A stretch of 64,000 nucleotides of DNA from Planctomycetaceae bacterium (GTDB lineage: Bacteria; Planctomycetota; Phycisphaerae; Sedimentisphaerales; UBA12454). Where the stretch lies: positions 1 to 64,000 of the forward strand of contig JAJFVK010000013.1 of the NCBI GenBank assembly GCA_021371795.1. Direction: 5' to 3'. Positions within the stretch are counted from its first letter, which is position 1; each line of letters starts with the position of its first letter. This document shows, one piece after another, positions 42,373 to 50,098 of this stretch. The notes under the pieces are model-generated. The model did no database searches. It was not told the DNA's origin and was given only the letters and a program-made list of their open reading frames with translations. The position numbers were made by a program, and so were the translations under genes.

Positions 42373-45300
42373 CTATTTAGTTCCAATCATTTCCAGCGGC
42401 TTCATCAAAATCGGCAGCGGTTCGACTTGCACCTCTGGCTTGTCTAATGAGCCTCTGACATAAACTTTCAAAAACGCTGCGCCGATACTTGACGTAAGAT
42501 TATCGAAAAAGTGCGGATTTTCTTTACCCGCCGCGCTGTAAGCCACGAAATCTATATTAAGCGAATCATCTGTCGGCTTATACGTCCCGGTACCTCGAAG
42601 CGACGCCGTTGGGCCGTAAATATCCATTCTGCTGATTTGAACAGTCTCGCCTTTTACGAAAGCCTGAAGTTTTACGTTATCGAAGGCAAGATCTTTCTTT
42701 ATCGCTTCGAGAATAGCGTTTCGGATACTCCAGACAAGGCCTTTACCGCCCAATTGAAGTCCGGTCGCTTCGATATAGACTCTGCCGCGGTTGTCGTCTG
42801 GTTTTTGAAGATTGCCCTGCACTCTGATTTCGCCGTTAAGGGTGCCGCCGGATTTTTCAGCCGCGCCCGGCGAAACAAATTTTTCAGAGCTTACGCCGAC
42901 GATAGCAAGGTCGATATTATATTCCGCAAAACCGCCCTTTGTGTCGGATTTAAAAACCGCATTGCCCGCAATTCGTCCGCCGAAGCATTCCCCGACAAAA
43001 TCTTTAATAACGATATCGGGATCATTAATATCGTACGGAATTTTCAGTTTCAGATTTTCCAGCGACCTGTTTTTAAACGACAGGCTCTTGACATCAAGCA
43101 GAAGTTTGCATTCTTTCATACCCACGCCGATATCATATTGAGTATCGATATTCAGTATAGCATAAACGTTTGTAAACAGTTTCGATTCACCGATTGAGCA
43201 ATTCTTAAAAAGAGCCGTTCCGTTCATTTTAACGAACTTTTGGCCTGTTTCAGTTTTATCGTAATTAATCCTGTCTAAACTAAGGTCTATTTTCCCATCC
43301 GGACTTAGCTTGTTATAATATGCCTCGGCGCTTCCGAGAAGAGCAGTAAATCTGGGGTCAAAATTCAAATCAGTCGCTTTAAGATTCAGACTTGCCCATT
43401 CGACATCGCCATTGGCTGTTTTTAAATTTCCATTAAGAGTAATATGGCCGGGAAAGTTCATATCATCAACAACCGGAACTGCCGATAGTGAAACAAACTC
43501 TATGTCATCAGGACGAATGACCACTTTGCCCTTGATATCATCTAACGGCAAATCGAATTTGCTTAAATACACACTGTTATCGAGGCATTCGACTCCGATT
43601 TCAAGGTCAGGGCATTTAATACGCGAATTTTTGCCGACCTGCGCATCAATATTCACAGGCCCGCTGAATTGAAAATCCCTAAGCATCTTCGCGCTGTTTT
43701 TGCCGATAATTGATTCGACGGTATTGCTGTCGAGCGTTAAATCTTTTGCGTTCAGATGCACGCAATAACCAATGTCTTCATTTGCAGCCGCCGTCCAGAT
43801 TGTGCCCGACGCGACAAGCGGACTGTCATTAAAATCGGCACTGAACTCTTTGATAATCAGAGCCTGCGGAGTAAGGTTGGCGTCAACATGAATATTCTTC
43901 AGCGGCTCCGGCAGTTTGGGCGTTTTGATATAATCGCCTTTGATATTCAGCTTCGCAAGATAATCGACAGGCGATTCATTATTGTCAGTCGAATGAATTT
44001 CTATGTCGGCATCGCCCGTTGCCTGAATATCGAAATTGCTGAAGAACTTTTTCTGTTCTGCCGGAAAAGCGAAGATTAGTTTATTGTCTATCGCGACATT
44101 TTGGGCGATGATATTAAAATCATAACGCGGCACTGCTGTATTGGCGTCGGTAATATTGCCGTTCATTTGAATAGTACCACCGCTTTGTCGGCTAAAAATA
44201 TTTTTGAGTTCTATTTTGCCGCCGTCAACCGAGATTTGGCCGGTAATGCCGGAAACAGGATACGGAAAATAATTGCATATAATTGAAACATCGAGCAAAT
44301 TGCCGTTAAGCCGGAATATTCTTTGCCCCGGCGGTTTGGCAGCATAAATAAAATCACCTGCGACCATCCCTGTAGGCGAGAAAAGATACCATAGTTTTTT
44401 ATGGTTAGGCATAAGAGCCGCGTAAAGGTCTCCATCAAGCAGCATATTATTACTGCTAAGCACGACGTTGCTGTCCATTGTTTCGCCGAACCCGTCACAG
44501 TAGCCGTTCATTTCGATATCGACTTTGCCGTGAGCGGCCTTGACATTATTCATAGTCATACTTGTTTCGGTAACGTCGATTTTGCCATGCATATGTTCGA
44601 CAAGGTATGGAAACAGAAAATATTGAATTGAAATATCGTTGCAGTCAAGAAAGCCTTTGCAGTGCGTTTTGGCGATTTCCTTAACTTTGCCGGTAAGAAT
44701 CACATCGAGTCCCAAACGTCCCTGCGGCGAGAAATTATCGAAAAACACCTGGAGCAGCGGAATAAACTGTTCAAAAATTCTGCTGCCGTACGCAAAGCAG
44801 TTATCAACAGGGTCGCGATAAATATTGAGTTCCCGCATCTTTACCGCGAAAGCAAACGATGGGTCTGTCGTATAATCCCTGACAGTTCCATTCACATCGA
44901 TAACTGTTTTGGGCCCGATAGCGATGGTTGACTTATCAAACGTAACATTTTCCTTGTCGGCTGTAATTTTTGAACTGAAACTTTTGATATTGCACTTGCT
45001 GCCGAACAAATTCAATTCCAGACGAGGCAATTGTCCTTCGAGTAAAACTTCCATATTTTCTTTTTGCAGAAGTTTGACAATTATAAAATTACCGTTTTCT
45101 ATTCGCGGATCGTTTTCGGTTACAGTGAAAGTAATTTGTTCGGTTCCGACCGTTGTATTCGCATGGCCGCCGTTGGTATTGCAGGAGATTGTTTTGACTT
45201 CCTGACCGTTATTGACTTGAGTAAATTTTATTTCGCCTCGTTTGAAACGCAGCTCCGGCAATATCTGTCCCTTTTTCTTTTCCGGAAGTTTCAGTGCCGC

Positions 45301-45681
45301 GACATTCCATTCTTTTTCATCCGCGTTAAATTGCACATTCAGAACAAAATCAGAAATCCGCAGCCGTTTGAGTTGCGGACTTAATTTTATAAAACTCCAC
45401 GGCGAAAAATACGCGTCGAGCGTTTTGGCAGTTAATATCGCGTTGTCTGGCTTGTTAATTTTTAGCGGACTTATGCGAATATTTTGCATACTGATTCTGC
45501 CGCTTAGATGAAATTTTAAATCATCTATTTGAACGTGCGCACCGGTCATTTGTTTTAGTTGTTTGACAGCAACAGGCTTGAGCAAATTCCCGCCGAGATT
45601 ATACAAAAAAACGACCGCTACCGCGACGATAACCCAAATAATCGCACGAATAACCTTTTTATTTTTTTTTGCCAAATCCAA
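42373..45681 (-). CDS. AsmA/YhdP-like large envelope protein
   Basis: A protein of about 1,100 aa with one N-terminal membrane anchor (IIWVIVAVAVVFLYNLGGNLL) and then a long, repetitive beta-strand-rich region. AsmA-type features include the N-terminal KPVAVKQLKQMTGAHVQIDD and the C-terminal GLVWSIRNAILEAIK and GPTASLRGTGTY segments. Proteins of this class form bridge-like grooves carrying phospholipids between inner and outer membranes. The start is TTG 45681 or the next TTG at 45675, which has AGGGA at better spacing. It follows purD by 8-14 bases. The role in outer-membrane lipid transport is inferred from family. Confidence 0.82.
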   Translation of the reverse strand: MDLAKKNKKVIRAIIWVIVAVAVVFLYNLGGNLLKPVAVKQLKQMTGAHVQIDDLKFHLSGRISMQNIRISPLKINKPDNAILTAKTLDAYFSPWSFIKLSPQLKRLRISDFVLNVQFNADEKEWNVAALKLPEKKKGQILPELRFKRGEIKFTQVNNGQEVKTISCNTNGGHANTTVGTEQITFTVTENDPRIENGNFIIVKLLQKENMEVLLEGQLPRLELNLFGSKCNIKSFSSKITADKENVTFDKSTIAIGPKTVIDVNGTVRDYTTDPSFAFAVKMRELNIYRDPVDNCFAYGSRIFEQFIPLLQVFFDNFSPQGRLGLDVILTGKVKEIAKTHCKGFLDCNDISIQYFLFPYLVEHMHGKIDVTETSMTMNNVKAAHGKVDIEMNGYCDGFGETMDSNVVLSSNNMLLDGDLYAALMPNHKKLWYLFSPTGMVAGDFIYAAKPPGQRIFRLNGNLLDVSIICNYFPYPVSGITGQISVDGGKIELKNIFSRQSGGTIQMNGNITDANTAVPRYDFNIIAQNVAIDNKLIFAFPAEQKKFFSNFDIQATGDADIEIHSTDNNESPVDYLAKLNIKGDYIKTPKLPEPLKNIHVDANLTPQALIIKEFSADFNDSPLVASGTIWTAAANEDIGYCVHLNAKDLTLDSNTVESIIGKNSAKMLRDFQFSGPVNIDAQVGKNSRIKCPDLEIGVECLDNSVYLSKFDLPLDDIKGKVVIRPDDIEFVSLSAVPVVDDMNFPGHITLNGNLKTANGDVEWASLNLKATDLNFDPRFTALLGSAEAYYNKLSPDGKIDLSLDRINYDKTETGQKFVKMNGTALFKNCSIGESKLFTNVYAILNIDTQYDIGVGMKECKLLLDVKSLSFKNRSLENLKLKIPYDINDPDIVIKDFVGECFGGRIAGNAVFKSDTKGGFAEYNIDLAIVGVSSEKFVSPGAAEKSGGTLNGEIRVQGNLQKPDDNRGRVYIEATGLQLGGKGLVWSIRNAILEAIKKDLAFDNVKLQAFVKGETVQISRMDIYGPTASLRGTGTYKPTDDSLNIDFVAYSAAGKENPHFFDNLTSSIGAAFLKVYVRGSLDKPEVQVEPLPILMKPLEMIGTK

Positions 45682-45689
45682 TCCCTGAA

Positions 45690-46967
45690 TTATATTTTCA
45701 ACTTTATCGCCTTATCCGCGATATCCGTCCTGTAATATGCTTTTTCAAATTTGATTTTCTCAACTGCACTGTACGCTTTGGCTTTCGCGTCGGCAATCGT
45801 ATTGCCCAGCCCCGTAACACCAAGAACTCTTCCGCCTGTTGTTACGATATTGCCGCCTTGTTGTGCAGTGCCGGCATGAAATACCATCACGTCTTTGTCG
45901 GACTCGGCATCGTCGATTCCCGTAATTACTTTGCCTTTTTCATAATCGTCCGGATACCCGCCCGATGCCATCACAACACAAACCGCAGGCCTGCTGTCCC
46001 ATTGCAGCGTAATCTTGTCAAGCCTGCATTCGCACGTCGCCAGCATCGCTTCAAGCAAATCGCTTTTGAGTCGCGCAAGTATCGGCTGCGTTTCAGGGTC
46101 GCCGAATCTGCAATTAAATTCCAGAACTCTCGGCCCGCCCTGCGTGAGCATAACACCCGCGTAGAGAATCCCTCTATAAGGCGTTCCGTTTCTATTCATA
46201 CCGTCAACTGTCGGCACAAGAATTTCGCGGATTATCTGCTCCATAACTTTATCGCTCACTATCGGTGCCGGACAATATGCGCCCATACCGCCGGTGTTCG
46301 CTCCGGTATCGCCGTCGCCGATTGCCTTGTGGTCTTGAGCGGTTTCAAGAACATAAATATTTCTGCCGTCAACGAAAGCCAGAATTGATGCTTCCTGTCC
46401 GAGCAGTTTGTCTTCAACAATAATTTTCTCGCCCGCCTTGCCGAAAAGTTTACCTTCCATAATTTTTTCAGCAGCGTTAATTCCCTCTGCCGGGTCGTCG
46501 CAGACAAAAACGCCTTTGCCTTTTGCAAGCCCGACTGCTTTTATCACAACAGGTTCATCCCTGCTGGCGATGTAATTTTTGGCGTCCTGAAAATTATCAT
46601 AAGTTCGGCTTTCAGCGGTCGGTATCGAATTTACCTTCATAATCTGCTTGGCGAAAGACTTGTCAGCTTCTAACTGCGCCGCCGCCTTGCTCGGCCCAAA
46701 TGCCTTTATGCCGGCCGCCTCAAACCTGTCCACAAGGCCGTCCGAAAGCGGGTCTTCTGGTCCGATAACCGCAAGGCCGATATTCTTTTCTTTGGCAAAT
46801 GCCAGCAGTTTGTCATATTCATCTGCGTTTATAGCTACATTTTCCCCGCATTTAGCCGTTCCCGGATTACCCGGTGCGATATAAAGTTTCTTTAACTCTT
46901 TGGATTTAGACAACTTCCATGCGATAGCGTGCTCGCGTCCGCCATTTCCAATCAACAATACGTTCAT
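45690..46967 (-). CDS. purD: Phosphoribosylamine-glycine ligase
   Basis: A 425-aa ATP-grasp enzyme making GAR in purine synthesis. The N-terminus MNVLLIGNGGREHAIAWKL, the PGNPGTAKCGENV block, ATP-grasp segments (VVIKAVGLAKGKGVFVCDD, GQEASILAFVDG) and RVLEFNCRFGDPETQPIL are diagnostic. Length is typical. GAGG lies eight bases ahead of the ATG. It heads the operon purD-asmA-like-ICMT-like. No other pur gene is in the window. Confidence 0.97.
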   Translation of the reverse strand: MNVLLIGNGGREHAIAWKLSKSKELKKLYIAPGNPGTAKCGENVAINADEYDKLLAFAKEKNIGLAVIGPEDPLSDGLVDRFEAAGIKAFGPSKAAAQLEADKSFAKQIMKVNSIPTAESRTYDNFQDAKNYIASRDEPVVIKAVGLAKGKGVFVCDDPAEGINAAEKIMEGKLFGKAGEKIIVEDKLLGQEASILAFVDGRNIYVLETAQDHKAIGDGDTGANTGGMGAYCPAPIVSDKVMEQIIREILVPTVDGMNRNGTPYRGILYAGVMLTQGGPRVLEFNCRFGDPETQPILARLKSDLLEAMLATCECRLDKITLQWDSRPAVCVVMASGGYPDDYEKGKVITGIDDAESDKDVMVFHAGTAQQGGNIVTTGGRVLGVTGLGNTIADAKAKAYSAVEKIKFEKAYYRTDIADKAIKLKI

Positions 46968-47138
46968 TATTACCTCGCCTATATATAAGTAGTATGAGTC
47001 GGTAATTTACCATAGCCGAACCACTTTCACAAGAACACTTTATAACCTTTAACGCACCAATTTGGAGTTGATACGTAAATTAACGTATGTTATACTTTAA
47101 TGTTCACGATTTTTAACAATTTTATGGAGAATTTACTT

Positions 47139-48233
47139 ATGAACGGCAGAAGTTTCAAATTTTGGGCTATTGCAGTAATTTTTTGTTTAATTTCGAGCGT
47201 TTCTTACGCGGGCCTTTTTGGAAATAAGGAAAAATCCAAAAAAGATGCAAAGGATGTTAAGCAAGCCGCGCCGGCAAAAATCGAAGCGAAAAAAGAGATA
47301 AAAGAAACAACCGCCGCCATATCGAAAGCAAGAATCCAGTTCGACGTCAATTCACACGATTTCGGCGAACTCGCTCCAGACAGTAAAGTAGAGTGCAAAT
47401 TCAAATTTAAGAACGTTGGCGAGGATATATTGAAAGTTGACCATCTTCAGGGCACGTGCAAGTGTACGATACCTGATTTGGCGAAGAAGGAATACAACCC
47501 CGGCGAATCAGGCGAAATCACCGTCCAGTTCCACGCTCCGAAATATCAGGGACAGACTTCGCAGCACATTATAGTTTTCAGCAACGATAGCGAAAAACCA
47601 AGAGCCGAACTGGAAATAAAGGCGTATGTAAAGCTTGCTGTTCAGATCTCGCCTGAAAATCTGAATTTGTCTTTGGTTGACGCAAATCAGGGAACAACAC
47701 CGATTATCCTTACAGCAGCGGACAACGAAAAATTTGCGATTACAAAAATCGAATCGCTTGGCAACGTTATTACGTTTAATTTCGACCCGAACGATTATAC
47801 CGAGAAGCACGTTTTGAAGCCTATTATAAACACAACATATCTGCGTAATAATCTCACAGGCGCAGTTACATTTACGATAAATCATCCGAAATGCAAAGAT
47901 GTGCGTTTGCAGTGGAACTGTTTGAAGGAATTCGAGGCCTCGCCGTCGGTTATTATTCTTCGAAATGCCGAAGTTGGCGACATCCAGAAACGCAGTATTT
48001 TCCTGACAAGCAATTACAATCAGCCGATAACTATTGATTCGATTAAATCTGATAAGGGTATTGTAAAAGTTATCAATCAGGTTCAGACCGAAAACAGATT
48101 CCAGTTCGATGTTGAGATTGCTCCGCCGGCAAAAGAAGGCCAACTGCGTGTATTTTCTGACACGCTGCATATAAAGATTAAAGGCAAGGACGAGATTAAT
48201 ATTCCCTGCCGCGGCTTTTATAAAATCGGCTAA
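47139..48233 (+). CDS. Exported DUF1573-domain protein
   Basis: A 364-aa protein with a signal peptide (FWAIAVIFCLISSVSYA) and a Lys/Ala-rich linker. A DUF1573 domain lies at ~65-170: FDVNSHDFGELAPDSKV, KFKNVGEDILKVDHLQGTC-KC and HIIVFSNDSEKP. Two further immunoglobulin-like beta domains follow. Start ATG 47139 was chosen for the GGAG upstream and the signal peptide; the frame is open from 47100. DUF1573 proteins are abundant in planctomycetes and Bacteroidota, and their role is unknown. It is divergent from purD. Confidence 0.82.
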   Translation: MNGRSFKFWAIAVIFCLISSVSYAGLFGNKEKSKKDAKDVKQAAPAKIEAKKEIKETTAAISKARIQFDVNSHDFGELAPDSKVECKFKFKNVGEDILKVDHLQGTCKCTIPDLAKKEYNPGESGEITVQFHAPKYQGQTSQHIIVFSNDSEKPRAELEIKAYVKLAVQISPENLNLSLVDANQGTTPIILTAADNEKFAITKIESLGNVITFNFDPNDYTEKHVLKPIINTTYLRNNLTGAVTFTINHPKCKDVRLQWNCLKEFEASPSVIILRNAEVGDIQKRSIFLTSNYNQPITIDSIKSDKGIVKVINQVQTENRFQFDVEIAPPAKEGQLRVFSDTLHIKIKGKDEINIPCRGFYKIG

Positions 48234-48236
48234 AAA

Positions 48237-48328
48237 TCTTCGTATCTCGTTATTCGTGAAGCGTGAAGCGAAAAACGTCGAGATACGAGATGCGCTTCAC
48301 GAGATACGAAATACGAGATACGTTTTCT
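48237..48328. repeat. Palindromic CGAGATACG repeat element
   Basis: The ~90-nt element begins CGTATCTCGTTATTCGTGAA and ends CGAAATACGAGATACG. Outer arms CGTATCTCG/CGAGATACG and inner arms GTGAAGCG/CGCTTCAC are complementary, and the right side carries a TACGAGA/TACGAAA ladder. It lies exactly between the DUF1573 stop and the ATG of the zinc-ribbon gene, where a ribosome binding site would be. Confidence 0.75.
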
Positions 48329-48610
48329 ATGCTTACCTGTCCGCATTGCGGAAAAGAATTCGATGAGAGGAAAAAGCCGAAAGGCAAGTGGTATTTTACC
48401 AACAGATGGGTAATTATTGCCCTGCTTTCTATCGGTCCGTTTGCGCTGCCGATGATTTGGGGCAATCCAAATTATAAACCGCTGACGAAATGGATTCTGA
48501 CGATAATCACACTGATTGTGACAGTTGTTATAGTTGTTTTATCTGTGATTTTGATTGGCGTTTTGATAGAGCAGTATAGAAACCTGATGCAAATGATGTC
48601 GGGGTATTAA
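48329..48610 (+). CDS. Small zinc-ribbon membrane protein
   Basis: A 93-aa protein: an N-terminal half zinc ribbon (MLTCPHCGKEFDERKK), one hydrophobic segment (WVIIALLSIGPFALPMIWG) and a longer one (WILTIITLIVTVVIVVLSVILIGVLI). Such zinc-ribbon plus two-span proteins are common and uncharacterised. The frame is open upstream to 48263, but that part is encoded by the palindromic repeat, so ATG 48329 is chosen. No Shine-Dalgarno is visible because the repeat occupies the site. Confidence 0.7.
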   Translation: MLTCPHCGKEFDERKKPKGKWYFTNRWVIIALLSIGPFALPMIWGNPNYKPLTKWILTIITLIVTVVIVVLSVILIGVLIEQYRNLMQMMSGY

Positions 48611-48624
48611 TAAAATGTTCAGTT

Positions 48625-48690
48625 CCCGGACATGTGCCGGGGGTATAAAACTTTTTTATTCCAATTTTTCCTGCACCAATGGCAGGGGTT
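48625..48690. repeat. Two short GGGGTTA-type hairpins
   Basis: CCCGG (48625-48629) with CCGGG (48637-48641) is followed by GGTATAAAAC. CCTGC (48670-48674) with GCAGG (48682-48686) is followed by GGTTAGCAA. Both share with the thiC-leader hairpin a 5-bp GC-rich stem, a 5-7-nt loop and a trailing GG(G)T(T)A. The stem bases differ in all three. Confidence 0.5.
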
Positions 48691-48790
48691 AGCAATTCGT
48701 CGTTTAGCGGCAGCCGGCACGGCGGCCTGTTTTTAAAACAGTAAATTCCAAAAAATATTAAATCCATCTCTGCCGCCTAATGCTGTGTTA

Positions 48791-48824
48791 TGTCATTGCG
48801 AGCGCAGCGTGGCAATCTCAATCT
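48791..48824. repeat. Short copy of the GTCATTGCGAGG repeat
   Basis: GTCATTGCGAGCGCAGCGTG followed by GCAATCTCAATCTCC. It has the flanks of the 31731 and 39738 copies with a much shorter centre. Confidence 0.65.
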
Positions 48825-48892
48825 CCATGGCACCCAAACACCTCGCATCTTAACTTTATTATACATAGCTAATGACTATTGACCAACAGCTA

Positions 48893-49018
48893 ATTTGCTT
48901 TAAGGCAACGCCTGTATAGGCGAAAAAAAAATAAAAAGACAACCTCGGACAAAGCTTGCTTGGGGAGAGGTTATTTTTATTTTTTTGCAGTGTTCGCAGA
49001 ACACGCCTTAAAGCAAAT
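48893..49018. other. 126-nt cloverleaf (four-way junction) element
   Basis: Outer stem: ATTTGCTTTAAGGC (48893-48906) pairs perfectly with GCCTTAAAGCAAAT (49005-49018). Inside are three arms. Left arm: CGCCT-GTAT-AGGCG (48909-48922). Central arm: AAAAAAATAAAAA (48925-48937) with TTTTTATTTTTTT (48974-48986), extended by AACCTC (48941-48946) with GAGGTT (48967-48972), closing a 20-nt loop that contains AAGCTTGCTT. Right arm: GTGTTC-GCA-GAACAC (48990-49004). All pairings are perfect apart from a 3:1 bulge. It is not a tRNA (no anticodon or T arm) and no known RNA was recognised. The structure is symmetric, so either strand could be the active one. Confidence 0.7.
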
Positions 49019-49137
49019 CGTCGTGCCTTCGTGGTAAAAAAACAGTGTCAATCCGCGTTAATCCGTGTCTAAAAAAATCGTGGTTGAAAATAATTTAAAA
49101 TTAAGAATTAAAAACCAAAAATTTCTTTGTGCCTTGG

Positions 49138-49205
49138 TGTCTTAGTTTTAACCCCCGAATCTTCAAGGTTTTTTTCTACCTTGAAAGAAAAAAACAGAGG
49201 GGGTG
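49138..49205. repeat. Hairpin repeat related to the copy at 11810-11875
   Basis: CCCCCGAATCTTCAAGGT, a T-run, then ACCTTGAA and CAGAGGGGG. TTCAAGGT/ACCTTGAA and CCCCC/GGGGG form a stem. The word order matches the copy downstream of the hydrogenase operon. Confidence 0.55.
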
Positions 49206-49265
49206 GCTGCCGTAAGAAACTGCAAGTTTTCAAAGCACCGATTTTTCATTTATATTATTTTTGCC

Positions 49266-49333
49266 GATTTCACTTCCTTTTACTCCCATTCCAGTTCATT
49301 TCACTTCATTTTACTGCGTTTTAGTTTCATTTT
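49266..49333. repeat. Degenerate ~10-nt periodic tract
   Basis: Words such as TTCACTTCCTTTTACT, TTCATTTCACTTCATTTTACT-like stretches and TTTAGTTTCATTTTG recur at 10-11 base steps, strongly pyrimidine-rich on the plus strand. It has no unique spacers, so it is not CRISPR. Confidence 0.45.
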
Positions 49334-49740
49334 GTTGCCATCAAAAATTGCGCCTTGCGCAAATTTAAAGTAAAAACGCGCATTATCTATTGGCTACTGG
49401 CTACTGACTACTACATATAGTGGCACTGAAATTTTGCGCACGCGAAAACCTGCGCCAATGTTGCGATTTTTCGAAAATTTCGATTTTTGAGAAGGTTTTT
49501 AAGTGTTTTTAAGCGTTTTGTGAATTACTTGCGCACATTAAACGCTGTTTTTTGATAAAAAACGGAAAAATTGAAAAAATGATAATTGCTTTTGTGATAT
49601 GAAGTTGTGTCAGATTTTTAATAAAACGTGCGCATTTGTATTTTTTAAAAAAAACGCCATAACCCCTTTATTTTCACGCTGGGATTTTATTAAAAAAGCA
49701 TCCCGATTCATCGGGATTCCCAAATTTTGAATTTTGATGT

Positions 49741-49768
49741 TTGATGTTTGATTTTAGGACAGTATAAT
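49741..49768 (+). promoter_or_regulatory. Promoter of the RRM protein gene
   Basis: TTGATG (49741-49746) and consensus TATAAT (49763-49768), 16 bases apart, giving a leader of about 25 bases before ATG 49799. The -35 lies within a TTTGATG tandem repeat. Confidence 0.6.
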
Positions 49769-49798
49769 TACACACTTATAAATTTTGGATTGGCAATT

Positions 49799-50047
49799 AT
49801 GGGTAAGAAATTATACATCGGAAATTTGGGGCCTAACGCGACGCAGGAGCATTTGCAGTTGTTGTTTTCAGTTTTTGGCAAGGTAAAAAAAGCCTACATC
49901 GTCAACGATAAGGACACCGGCAAGAGCAAGGGGTTTGGTTTTGTTGAAATGAGCGATGACGCTGAAGCTAAAGCAGCTATCGAAGCTCTGGACGGCAAAG
50001 ACTGCGGCGGATACACCGTCAAAGTCAACGAAGCTAAATCTAAATAA
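49799..50047 (+). CDS. RRM-domain RNA-binding protein
   Basis: An 82-aa protein that is one complete RNA recognition motif. RNP2 is KLYIGNL and RNP1 is KSKGFGFVEM, and the beta-alpha-beta-beta-alpha-beta order is intact. It resembles the glycine-poor single-RRM proteins of cyanobacteria and planctomycetes, which bind single-stranded RNA and respond to cold or localise mRNAs. Start ATG 49799 gives the normal N-terminus MGKKLYIGNL. It has its own promoter directly downstream of the repeat-dense region. Confidence 0.93.
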   Translation: MGKKLYIGNLGPNATQEHLQLLFSVFGKVKKAYIVNDKDTGKSKGFGFVEMSDDAEAKAAIEALDGKDCGGYTVKVNEAKSK

Positions 50048-50098
50048 GCAATTCACTTATTTATGTTTTAATAAATTACTGTTTGATGCTCTGTAAAT

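Larger units (their letters stand above)
48611..49798. other. Non-coding, repeat-dense region of about 1.2 kb
   Basis: No credible gene is found here; the one 65-codon frame at 49127 is built from repeats. The region contains, in order: two short CCCGG/CCTGC hairpins (48625-48690), a GTCATTGCGAG repeat fragment (48791-48824), a 126-nt cloverleaf element (48893-49018), three CGTGG-type phrases (49018-49140), the hairpin repeat 49138-49205, a ~10-nt periodic tract (49266-49333), a cluster of TGCGCA words (49348-49634), a TCCCGAT..ATCGGGA palindrome (49690-49707), and then the promoter of the RRM gene. Confidence 0.75.

Noticed and set aside
48893-49018. tRNA or tmRNA
   Set aside because: No T-arm GTTCGAATC, no anticodon arm and no CCA end; the central arm is an A/T-rich stem.
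49127-49324. 65-codon plus-strand frame
   Set aside because: It is made of two repeat families and a pyrimidine tract, has no ribosome binding site and no protein-like pattern.
49266-49333. CRISPR-like array
   Set aside because: The ~10-nt units are too short, degenerate and have no unique spacers; no cas gene is present.
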